This document shows positions 37,730-48,299 of a stretch of 64,000 nt of DNA, in pieces. Made by a program: the position numbers and the translations under genes. The DNA comes from Rehmannia glutinosa. Its lineage: Eukaryota; Streptophyta; Magnoliopsida; Lamiales; Orobanchaceae. The notes beneath the pieces were generated by a model, which saw only the letters and a list, made by a program, of their open reading frames with translations, made no database searches and was not told the origin of the DNA. Positions within the stretch are counted from its first letter, which is position 1. Each line of letters begins with the position of its first letter. Location: the NCBI GenBank assembly GCA_016081115.2, contig CM071925.1, forward strand, positions 15,604,441 through 15,668,440. Reading direction: 5' to 3'.

Positions 37730-39245
37730 TAAATAATATATGTTGAATCAAATGTACGGAACTGCATTTTAGATGAGATTATTACTCTGGGGGAGGGTTT
37801 GTAGGAGAGTGATTTCTTCAATTAAATGCCATTCAATAGAAAAAGAATTTTGTGCTCTTTTGAGGATAATCTTCATGTTTGGTAACAACCCGAAAGAGGA
37901 TTGACTGAGAATGTGCTAACTGGAGAAGAAACTAAGTTCAGTCAATTTTTAAATGCCGTGAGATCAATTTTTTTCTAATTTTGCTACAATGTATGACTAT
38001 GGAGATATTGATAAAGATATGATACTGTGTTTTATTATCTTTTAGGATTTTATAATATCTTATATTTTAGGAAATAATTTATATCTTTAGGATTCTATTT
38101 TAGTTTTATCTTTTAAGTTTTCTAGTCAAGTTAGGAGTTTTATTGTGGTAGGATTTCAATCCTATAAATATTTGCTATTTTATTAGTTTTAGGGAGGTTG
38201 AATATTATTAAGGTTTGAGATTTATCTCTTCTTCAAGCAATACACGTTCTATTGCTTTGTTCAATACTTTAGTATTCTTACGAATCAGCGGTAGTATTTG
38301 TCTTTCTTTTTGTTGTTCACATTACGTTTAAAATCTGCATCAGTGACTTTTATTTGATTTACCGAATATAAAAGTTTTGCGTAATGTAATATTATATAGT
38401 AAGGCTGGACCCTTCCCAAAAAGAAAATAGTAATGCTGGAAATTGGAATACATAAACAGCCAAAGCAGGTGTATTCTTGATCCCCAAGCACACTTGAAAT
38501 TATTGTGGTCAATTTTTTGAACAAACTTGTCTGATTTCCGCAAGGGAACAGTTGTTTATCTTGAGTTTTTCGAGCCAAGTAAAATAATAGCAAAACAGTA
38601 CTTATTGACTAATAAGACTCCAAGAATTGCATATGGCGTTAATAAGTCAAATTAATGAGATATTCCCAGACAAATCATGCAATAGTTTTAAATAAAACCA
38701 ATGAGTTGTCGATCTTGTAAATTACTTCAAAATAAAGCCCTCTGTAGTCTGTACTCAATTAATAATTAATAGTCGAAATTTTCAAAAAAAATAATTAATA
38801 GTCGAAAAATAAAAATAGAAAAAACTATTGACACATAAATGCAAGGAGATATCAACCTGTCCAAATATTTGACTGCAGCCCCACCTTTTTGAAAAGAAAT
38901 GTATTTCCTGAAGTGATAATTTGTGGTCAGTTGTCAAAAACGTGAAGAGCAAGTTTGGATACATGTATTAAATATCACACAAGTTGGGCAACCTTTTCTT
39001 TTTAATACAAGTGGGACAACTTTATTAATTTTTTTATTTGGCCTTAGGCCTTCGCTGATTATCCTTTATATGCATATAACACTTTCCTGCTCTCTTCATT
39101 CTACAGAATGTTGTATAATGCAAAGCAGCAAAAATTCTCTCTTCTCTCCCCTTTGTTCTACCTTTGCCTTCTTGAGATGTTTTTTTTCTTGCTTTTTATT
39201 TTTAGCAATAGTTTCTTTCTTCTCCTTACTTGTTATATATTTTTC
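37730..39245. other. Gene-free AT-rich stretch
   Basis: No convincing gene. Near 38020-38280 the text (TATCTTTTAGGATTTTATAA; then GGAGGTTGAATATTATTAAG) resembles the end of a copia-type LTR, but no partner was found. Several short open frames here have no recognisable content. Confidence 0.4.
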
Positions 39246-39495
39246 GGGGATAATTACAAAAATTATTCCTCATTTTACCATAAGTATAAAAAAATCAGTT
39301 ATCTTTTAAAATTACAAATACCCTCCAATGCATTGCAAATACTCTTGAAGTTTGTATTTATCTAACAAATACCCCTTGTTGAGGTCAAATTTGTTATAAA
39401 AAACAAAGGTCAACGAGGTATTTGTAATTTGAAAAGATAACTGAATTTTTTTAGTAATTAAGGTAAAATCTTGGGGATAGGTTTTGTAATTATCC
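39246..39495. mobile_element. Foldback MITE, subfamily B, copy 3
   Basis: Left arm: GGGGATAATTACAAAAATTA, with CAGTTATCTTTTAAAATTAC inside. Right arm: GAAAAGATAACTGAATTTTT, ending GTTTTGTAATTATCC. The central CAACAAATACCCC-type and GAGGTATTTGTAATTT words pair. It is the same layout as 15041-15237. Confidence 0.7.
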
Positions 39496-39524
39496 ATATT
39501 TTTCAAGTGTACAAACCTCTCTCT

Positions 39525-39668
39525 GATCAAGAAGTTAAGAGGACAATGAAGATATGCCATTTGGTTCGCTCGTCGTACATAATGGCTAAATTGCCTTGAT
39601 GACATGTTATTTCAATTGCATCTGAGTCCCCGATTATTATGTCTCTCATTGTTAGCACACAAGACACT

Positions 39669-39710
<42 letters not shown>

Positions 39711-39763
39711 TGTGATGGTCTCTTAAGAAATGGTCTCTTAATTGGCTCAAAAAGTATAAAACA

Positions 39764-39822
<59 letters not shown>

Positions 39823-40456
39823 CAAGAAGTTAGGGGACAATGAAGATATGTCATTTGGTTAAACAAATCGTACATAATGGCAAAATTGCCTTGATGACAT
39901 TGTTTCAATTGTATCTGAGTCCCCAACATTTTGTCTCTCTTTGTTCGCACACACAACGCAATTGAGAGAGATATATGGATTTTATACTTTTTGAGCTTAC
40001 CAAGAGACATTTTTTCTCTCTCTTTGTTCGCACAAACCCTCTCTTTCTCTCTCTGTGTGATAAAAAAAATTAGGGGACAATGAAGATATGTCATTTGGTT
40101 CGCTCGTCGTACATAATGGCAAAATTGCCTTGATGACAGATTGTTTCAATTGTATCTGAGTCCTCAACTTTTTGCCTCTCTGTTTGCTTGCACACACAAC
40201 ACTATTGAGAGAGAGATGTGTGTTTTGTACTTTTTGAGCTTACCAGTAGACTCTTTTTGTCTCTCTTTGTTCGCACCCCTCTCTCTCTAATCAAGAAGTT
40301 TAGGGGACAATGAAGAAATGTCATTTGGTTCCCTTGTCGTACATATTGGCTAAATTGTCTTGATGACATATTATTTGATATGCATCCAAGTTCTCAATTT
40401 TCTCCCTCTCTCTGGAGATGTGTGTTTTATGCTTTATTACCAAGAGAACTTTTTTT
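39525..40456. repeat. Four-unit tandem array with GA/CT microsatellites
   Basis: Units begin near 39525, 39820, 40060 and 40289 and share (GATCAAGAAGTT)AGGGGACAATG, then TCATTTGGTT, CGTACATAATGGC, TTGCCTTGATGACA and ATCTGAGTCC. Unit lengths run from about 170 to 295 bp, mainly because of expanding (GA)n at 39674-39708 and (CT)n at 39767-39818. Later units are more diverged. The short open frames here are simple-sequence artefacts. Confidence 0.75.
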
Positions 40457-40614
40457 CCTCCACATTTTAGAACACAACACGATGCTTAAGAAAACCCAAC
40501 TGACTATGATCTATTTATATGGCAAATTCTTGGACACAAGTTGGTTTTTGGCTAAATTGTTATTTTGATTTTGTACTTACAGGAGTTGGTAATAATAATC
40601 TTGCAAAAAATTTA

Positions 40615-41013
40615 TAGGGATGATAATTTGACTCGACCCGTCCTGGTATGTTTTTTCCCGGTCGCCCTGCCCCGTGCCCGGTGGGGGAGGGGGTCTAAGT
40701 ATTGTTTTCGCCCCACCTAGAAAATTTATTTTTTAAAATACATTAACCATATTTTTGCATATATAATATATATTATAATATAATTTTTATGTATTTAATA
40801 TTATATCTTGCATTTATAAATTGATAATGGCAACTTTTTTTATATAATATTTTATAAATATATATATTTTTTTCATTTTTTCAATTTTTTTGTATTTAAT
40901 TTGGGTTATATAGGGCGGGTCGACTTGCCCGACCCGCACGGGTCGCTCCACATGTACTAAGGATGGGGCGTGTCTGAGTATACCCGACCCGACTCGCCCC
41001 ATTGCCATCCCTA
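40615..41013. mobile_element. Foldback DNA element with TAGGGATG ends
   Basis: The left end TAGGGATGATAATTTGACTC and the reverse of the right end, TAGGGATGGCAATGGGGCGA, are related. Subterminal GC-rich CGACCCG/CGGGTCG words pair across a strongly AT-rich core. The ends match a common class of plant hAT-like MITEs. No target duplication was identified. Confidence 0.5.
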
Positions 41014-41015
41014 GA

Positions 41016-41372
41016 AGAAATCACGATTTGTAAAAAAGTCCCGTAACTTTCAAACAACTCTCAATTTTAGTCCAGAAGTTAGAAAATATGCCGAAAAATA
41101 CCCATATATCCATATTTCCAACCAGACCCGGTGATATGGAATCCAATTTTGCTTTATGTGGATGTCCTCCACGCAATTTTTTCTTTCCTAAGTATTTATC
41201 ACAATCATCATTCCAACTTATTTGGAGCACTTTCAAATAAACGAAATCAGTTTCACATCAGCGTATTTCGTCTGAAATATGGACACGTGAACTTTCCAAC
41301 TTTCGGGAGCAAATGACGAAAACTAAGAGTTTTTGGGAAGTTAAGAGATCTTTTCGAAAATCATGATTTCTA
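41016..41372. mobile_element. Foldback MITE abutting the preceding element
   Basis: Left arm AGAAATCACGATTTGTAAAA and the reverse of the right arm, TAGAAATCATGATTTTCGAA, pair; the next words (AAGTCCCGTAACTTTC against GATCTCTTAACTTCCC) continue the symmetry. No coding. It lies three bases from the end of the element at 40615-41013. Confidence 0.55.
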
Positions 41373-41673
41373 CAGGATATTATTTCCAATACCCCAAATG
41401 TTACTTACCACCCATTTCCCATACCCTTTAGATTCGTTTTTTTTTTTTTTTTTTCTTTTTCGGTTTTAAAGTAGGGTTATTCTTCTTTTTTCCTTTTGTC
41501 GTTTCCTTCTTCTTGTTCTTCTTATGTTCTTCTTCTCGATTCTTCTCTGTCGCCGACAAAACTTCTTCTTATTTCCTCTCGTTTCTTCTTTCTTTGTGTT
41601 TGTCATTTTTTTTGTTTTGGTTTTAAGTACTTTACCAGTTCGCAATAAAGTGTATCAGTTTGTCGCTTCCGAG

Positions 41674-42100
41674 GTGTATCAGTTTGTAATAAAGTATCAA
41701 TTTGCAACAAATTTGTGTACAAATATGTGAGCATTGATGCTTGAAGGTATCAGAAATTAGCTTAAAAGTATCAATAATTGCCTTAAAAGTATCTGTTTTA
41801 TGTCACTGTATTTCAACATTGAACATGTATTATATCACTTTGCATGTTAGATCTTTGACGCTTAAAGTATCAGAAATCGCCTTAAAAGTATCATAAATTG
41901 TCTTAAAAGAATTAGTTTGTAATAAAGTTTGTGTGTACAAATATGTGAATATTGATGCTTGAAAGTATTAGAAATTGCCTTGAAAGTATTAGAATTTGCC
42001 TTAAAAGTATCAGTTTTATGTCAGTGTATTTAACATTAAACATATGTCATATCACTCTGCATGTTAAATCTTTGATGCTTAAAATATTAGAAATTGCCTT
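41674..42100. repeat. Imperfect tandem duplication cut by an LTR insertion
   Basis: A unit of roughly 200 to 230 bp (TTTGTAATAAAGT, TGTGTACAAATATGTGA, GCCTTAAAAGTATC, then TTTTATGTCA and CACTTTGCATGTTA) occurs at about 41674-41907 and again at about 41912-42100. The second copy stops at AAATTGCCTT, exactly where an LTR beginning TGTTAGG starts (42101). Upstream, 41400-41600 is T-rich with nothing recognisable. Confidence 0.6.
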
Positions 42101-43933
42101 TGTTAGGAAATTTATTGTATAGGTTTTGATTATGTTTAGAAAACTTAGAATTAGAAAGTTGGCACCTCAATTTCTGTATATAATTTCAACTTTGTAATAG
42201 TTAGAATATTGGCTGAGTCGTCAAGCAGCTAAGTTGAAGATGCTGAAGACTTGCTGAAGAAGTGTAGAGAAGATCCGGCTGAGTCGCAGCTGAGTGGTCA
42301 AGAAGAGCTTCAGCCAAGTACATCAGTTGTATCTTTCAGAAGACTTATAGCAGAGTTGTTAACTTAGATTTTTACCAACAAATTAGGTATCCTAGACTTA
42401 GAGATTGTGTAGTTTTTGAGTAGAGTCAAAATTATTGTTGAAGTTGTATATCAAGTTCGAATAGGTAGCAAGATAAGAAACGAACGAAAAATGGTGAAAA
42501 ATGAGTTGTACCGGGGTAAAAACTAAAGAAACAACTCTTGAAACGAGTACCACAAAGTGTACCGTGGTACAAAATAATCCTGTATCACGATACAGGATTG
42601 TGTACCACGGTACACCCTCCAAAATGTCACATGTAGTGTGGTACAGGTTGTGTGTTGGAGTACACAGTGCAATTTCACTGTGTACCGTGGTGCAATGTTT
42701 TCCTACCGCGTTTCAACCCAAATTTCACCCGCTTTCTACCGCGATACATTCAATGCCTACCGTGGTACCTATTAAACATCCTTAAGCAATTATTCAATTT
42801 TACACGAAGAAAAACCATGAAAAGTCTCCTTTTACACCAAAAAAATATTAATTAGCCGAAAGTGAAGAAGAAAACACCGAAGTATACATCAAAAGAAGAA
42901 AGTAATGAAAGACAAGAGGAAATGGACAGTAGAAGTGTCTACATGACAGAAGAAAAGAATGGAAGAAAAAGAAAGAAACTTCATTAATAAATACCTGTGA
43001 GTTTCAATAGCAGAGAACACCGGGACAAAACGGGAGAAAGAACTTGATACAAAAAAATGTAAGAATAGAATTTATATTGGGAGAAAGCAGCGGGGAGAGA
43101 TCCTTCAAAGCTATCGAGGAAGCAAGGATTGAACCAGACTAATTCTTCAACACTGGTGAACTGCCGAGCAATTCATTAAACATAAGTTCTTCCTTCTTTT
43201 TCTCTTTCTTTCCAGTATAATTCCGGTATTAATTCCTATGTATCAAATTTCTTCTGTGAACTATTTCATGAGTTGATTAGATATTCTATGGGCTTGATGT
43301 AATCTTGTTTGATCTTGTGTTTGATTTATAGATTTATTTTATTTCATGCAATTCATGGTTTATTTGTGTTATTTGTATTAATTGCATCTTTATTACCTGA
43401 TGTGTTAATCCAACATTCGAGAGAAGAGATTTAATATCAGATCTAGAATAACATAACATAGAAAATTATATAATCGAGAGATTTATAAATCCTTTGAAGT
43501 TGTAGAAATTCACTTATTCTACTTAGAATTATAATTCTTGTGATTTTTATAGAGATATCAAAATTTTATTTTATAATTTAAAAATACTAGACACTCGAGA
43601 GAGTTAGTTGATTAAATTGGGAAGTTCAACTTATAAACCATTGCTTGAGATTGATTAGATTTATTATCAAACATAAGTAATAACAAAATGAAATCAACCT
43701 CTAGAATAATTCTCCCCTACATTTAGATGTTTATATTTTGATAATTTACATTTAATCGTTGTTGGCTATAAAATCCTCCCATTATTGATCAGTCAAATAT
43801 AATATAAGTGATTTATATTCGGTACTTACACACACATTCCTTGTGGATACGACAACCATACTCATTACACTATTTTAAAACTTGACAACCATACACTTGC
43901 AGCAGATTAGGTGAATATTTTTTATCTCTAACA
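42101..43933 (+). mobile_element. 5' LTR of a degraded Ty3/gypsy element (Athila/Tat-like)
   Basis: The segment begins TGTTAG and ends CTAACA, a perfect 6-bp inverted pair. Seven bases later comes a primer-binding-like sequence. The LTR is about 1.83 kb. Its first 100 bases resemble the start of the copia LTR at 46573-48131 read on the minus strand (TGTTAGGAA, CTTAGAATTAGAAAGTTGGC), an unexpected similarity. It contains a cluster of GTACCRYGGTAC palindromes (42505-42780). No matching 3' LTR was found in the window. Confidence 0.55.
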
Positions 43934-43939
43934 AGTTTT

Positions 43940-43957
43940 TAGCGGCGTTGTCGGGGA
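43940..43957 (+). other. Primer-binding site of the gypsy element
   Basis: TAGCGGCGTTGTCGGGGA differs at three positions from the consensus TGGCGCCGTTGCCGGGGA typical of Athila/Tat elements. It lies 7 bases after the LTR end. The changes indicate age or error. Confidence 0.6.
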
Positions 43958-45413
43958 GTTTGTTTTATGTGATATCAAGGTTGATTGCCTAGTTGTAATT
44001 TCACTATTTTTTTGTTTGTTTTTTCTTTTATTGTTTTAATTTTGTTTAATTTTTTATTGGAGGTAAATCGCTGGATGAAATCATAATGTATGCATATAAT
44101 TTGTTAATTGATGATGCTACATGAATTTTTGGAAGTCAAAGAGTGAACATATTTGTTCCTTATTATCCACCTCAAAATAATGTATGGGCCTAGGAAATTG
44201 GAAATCATGAAATCTCTTATCAGCCACAAGAATAATTGTCTTGCTTGGAAGAAACATTATATCAATTCTTTGCTGACTGTGAGGCAAGAAGACAATAAGT
44301 TGACATAAAACATCAGTCCAAGTTGGAAGAAATTCTAGCTCAGTTTATCGTAGAGAGTACAATAAAACATTGGGAAATTGAGGATAGAATACTGCAAACT
44401 GAGACAAGATTTCAACAAATCGAGATAAAATGTCAACATATATCAACATCACTTCAACAAATGATTGACCAAATTAATGATGAAGTGTTGCCATCATTCT
44501 TTGGACCAAAAGAAGTAAAAAATCATGAACGTGAATTGCCCATTAAGAAAATGGTGGACATCCTTCAAAATTTGGAGGATACGTTTGAAGGATGCATTCC
44601 GTTCTCACAAGAGGAGCCACATCAAATTAACTCATGAGTTTTTCTATCTCTCAATCAATTGAAAATCCCTTTTTTGATAAAAATGTGTGCACTCTGGGTG
44701 TAAGCTTGAATACAAATTTATCAAATTTTAAGAAGCATACATTAGATGGAACTATGTTTAAAAATGATGATTAATTCATATGCTCTACAAATCCATTGAT
44801 ATTTAATATAAATAAAGATAGAAATATCTTTACTATGATTGAAAAACTAGTTTTCATTGCTTGAACACATTTTTTTATTTCCAAAAGAACCTCAAAATAA
44901 TCCTACATCATCTACTTCTTACATGTACTAAAGGATCGTCTATACTAATGGAAAATACTAAGGCGTGGCAAGATCGGCACTTATTTTTAGATCCAAGTTG
45001 AGTAAAACAATAGTTGGCTGAACACTAAAAACTTAGCGCTTTTTGGAAGGTAACCTGAGGTTTGTGTGATTTGTTTAAACTGTTTGTGTACGCGTTTGGG
45101 TTTTCTGATAGTTAATAGGGTGATTTTTCTAAAAATATACCTATTTTCTATTTTTTGATAAAACAAAAATTATAAAAAAAGCCTTGTATCGGTACACACC
45201 AAATTCATAAGGTACACGGATGTTCTGTGTTTAGAAACACTACCGTGTTTTTAATAATAAAAAAAATTCGAATACATTCAGACCATGTTCGTGGACACGG
45301 CCGTGTTAGACCATGTCGAAAAATTTCCCATTTCTAGAGGACAATACGGCAAGCCCGTGTCTTCAAACACGGTCGTGTCCGTATTTTTATTAAAAAAATA
45401 TAAATAATGTACC
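43958..45413 (+). mobile_element. Remnant internal region of the gypsy element
   Basis: Only fragments remain. An open frame at 44323-44637 (MEEILAQFIVES, then ETRFQQIEIKCQHI) resembles the short coiled region seen in Athila/gypsy gag proteins. The words at 44980-45060 (AGATCCAAGTTGAGTAAAAC, then TAGCGCTTTTTGGAAGG) match the segment that follows pol in such elements, so most of pol is deleted. From 45230 to 45385 come repeated CACGGCCGTGT-type palindromes. Confidence 0.45.
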
Positions 45414-46180
45414 TGTTGAATACAAATGTACATGATCGGTAATGCCTTCAAAATGGCAAACTACAGAAACAGAAAATTACAGAAAATGAACTAACTATTA
45501 CAACTGGTTAATAGAACTTCCAGAAGCCGAGTCGAGATGAATCTCTTTCCGCAAAGCAATTACGTGCCGGCTAGTGCTCACGGTTTGACGTATTGCTTCC
45601 AAAGATGAAACGCTTTTTACGTCTTACGTGTAGTAGCACCTCTAAACAAGAAGCACTGCGAACTAGAAATGTGTTGAAGACTGGTTGTTGGACTTAGTGC
45701 AGAATGCAGAATATATGAGTGTATGCTTTTTATGGAGTAAGAATTCTGTGTAAAACTGCAATGCACAAACATGTATAAATAGCCAACCATTCCACCTGCA
45801 GGAGAAAAAACTGGGTAGTGGGCATTAATCATTTGTAACAACCAAGGTGTTACACCCCACTCTTGCATAACGATCGGGTAGTGGGCTAACTTCAGGTGAC
45901 CACCCGCTGCAGGAGTTACAACTCCCAATCACACACGAATCTGGACACCTACAATGTCCAGATTCATTGGGCTCCAACAGTCCAACAGTCACTCGAATCT
46001 GGGCCAAGTCCATTTTCGAGTGGCAAAACTTTAGTGGACCAGGACCCGGGCCCAATAGGGTCGGGCCGCCCCGGTCCAATAGGGCCGAGCCCAGTCCCAG
46101 GCCCAGGCCCAGGCCGGGCGGGCGCGCGCGCGCGTGTGGCCCACTTGTGATCATCCACTTGTGTTATAGTTTATACAACA
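45414..46180 (+). mobile_element. Possible solo LTR with a TATA box and a GC-rich block
   Basis: The 767-bp stretch begins TGTTGAATAC and ends TTATACAACA (TGTTG/CAACA ends). A TATAAATAG box lies at about 45774. A phrase typical of plant copia LTRs (GTGCCGGCTAGTGCTCACGG) is at 45569-45588. The block 46039-46138 is extremely GC-rich (GGCCCA and GGGCCC repeats, then a CG run). No primer site follows, and no target duplication could be shown. Confidence 0.4.
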
Positions 46181-46572
46181 AATAACACCTTCTAGTAAAT
46201 AAATTAGGATAAACTATGATTTGTATTCCATGTGGGATAAGGCATAAGTCTTTCATCTCCCTTTACATAATCTTTACATAATGCCCATTTATGTGGCTAC
46301 CTTCGTGTATTAATTTCTCACTCACTGAAATTCGGTTTTGAGAAATAAAAAATACTACGAACATATACTCGGAACGTAGATTAATAATATATAATTTAAT
46401 TCCTCCAAAATTAAATATTTAGCCACCGAAAAATTGGTCAAAGTCGGGTCGACACCCACTTTATCAAAACCAAAATTTCCAACAGTACCAAGGTACACAA
46501 CGGTGTACCGCAGTACATGAGTGAGCCAAACACTTGTACTGCGGTACATAAGGGTTGTACCATTGTACAACC
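46181..46572. other. Gene-free flank left of the copia insertion
   Basis: AT-rich text, then three GTACCG-CAGTAC style palindromes (46486-46572). The last five bases, CAACC, are the left target duplication of the copia element. The sequence continues at 60703. Confidence 0.5.
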
Positions 46573-48131
46573 TGTAGGTCCCAAGGGGTGTAAGTGTAAG
46601 GTTTAGAAGGGGGGGTTGAATAAACCTTACCAAATTTTCGATTTAGTCCTTTTAAATCTACAGAGTTGATACTACACAATTTGTGTCCTTGATGGACAAA
46701 TCAACTTAGTCACTCAGTAGAGTTAATCACTCAACAAACTCAATCGAAATTTGTTGATGGAATAACTCAATTGTTAGCTCTAAATTAACTCGATTGTGGT
46801 TTTGTTTTATTGGAAGACTTAACACCCTTAAGTTCGATTAAGTAAGAGTTTAGTGCTTGGTTTAGTACTTATAATTTATCAAGTGGATAGCAAATTTATC
46901 ACAGATATAAGCGATTAAAATTGCAAGAATTAAAGTCTTTGAAATGTAAATGACACAATGAAATTTTTATAGAGGTTCGAAGATGGGGTAATTCTTCTAC
47001 TCCTCTCTTCTCCAACTCCTGGAGGAATCCACTAAGTAATGATCGGTTTACAAAGTGGTAGCAGTCCGGATACAAGTCTTGATCACACACGGCCGACTTG
47101 ATCCTTTGGGACTCGGTCTGGAGATGTCTTGATCACTCACGGCTGCTTCTCGCTGACGACTCAGCCTTCTTCTGGGCAACCGCTTTGCTACTGACTCACT
47201 TCCTCAAGCTCTTTGGATTTGATCGAAGCCCTCCAAAAGCTTAAGACTTGGCTCAACCTTGAACCTTCCTACAATCCTTCCGGAATGTAGACCCCTTGTT
47301 TTCAGTATTTTCCTCTTCAACTGATTGAAGTTATCTTTCCTTCACAGGTGAGTGTTGGATTGATGTTCTTCGTAATGTAGGCTTGAGGATTGAGAATGTT
47401 TCAGTTTTTCTACTATGCTTGTATATCTCACATGTGTGTCATCTATATATCACTTGTTTCTCAAACAAACTCCTCAGCCTTTTATAGTGAACTTTCAAAA
47501 AATTTGCCCGTTGAAGAGATAGGCTTATTTTTGAAAGTCACTTGCAGTCGTTGGCTTGTCTTGTTGCGATTCTTGGAATTTCCATTTCCTCGTATGAATT
47601 GTTCTTTCACCTTTTTGAGTTCGACACGGTGTAGTGCTTCCCATTGGTTCATTTCTTTTGCACGCTTCCGGGGTGAGCACTCCGAGAAAGGTGGTATGGA
47701 GATATTACTTGTTTAAGTAATTCTCTTGATTTTGGCAACGGATCTTTTCTGATTATCTCGACTTGATTTGCATTTCCTTGCTTTTCCCAGGTGACTTAGA
47801 GTCGACTTCCAATCATTGGATGATTCTTCATCACTTCAACTTGAGACTTGGCTTTTCTTGAGTTGACTTGATTGTGATGCTCCACTGCACCGCATCTCAC
47901 CGCTTCTTCAAGAGAGTTCCCATCCACTCTTCTTTGCCATACTCGGTGTCTCGCAATGAGTCTTCCTTCAAGTCTTGATTGTCTTCTTGCATGTTAGGGC
48001 GTAGGTGACTTAACTCAGATTGGCCGGCTCTATTTATTACAATGCATTTTACAACAAGAATTGGGGTGCCAACTTTCTATTCTAAGTTTTACATGGCATT
48101 CATCAAAATCTAAACAATAAAATTCCTAACA
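46573..48131 (-). repeat. 3' LTR of the copia element
   Basis: 1559 bp, the copy at the element's 3' end. It begins (minus strand) TGTTAGGAATTTTATTG and ends GGGACCTACA. It aligns over its whole length with 59143-60697, but with clustered short indels. Confidence 0.9.
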
Positions 48132-48145
48132 ATTTCCCCCTTTTT
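48132..48145 (-). other. Polypurine tract of the copia element
   Basis: On the minus strand this reads AAAAAGGGGGAAATT directly before the 3' LTR, the priming site for plus-strand DNA synthesis. Confidence 0.75.
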
Positions 48146-48299
48146 GATGATGCCAAAACTTAAACCATACAAAAATGCAAATAACAAAGATACATACTGA
48201 GATAGTGTATTGACATAGAATGTATCGTGAGAATCAATCTTTTTATTGATCATATCATTCTTGTACTTAACACAATTTGTTTACAAGGTGTATCAGAGC

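Noticed and set aside
39525..40456. Regularly spaced repeats that might look like a CRISPR array
   Set aside because: Units are 170 to 295 bp, diverged and microsatellite-rich in a plant genome; there are no short constant repeats with unique spacers.
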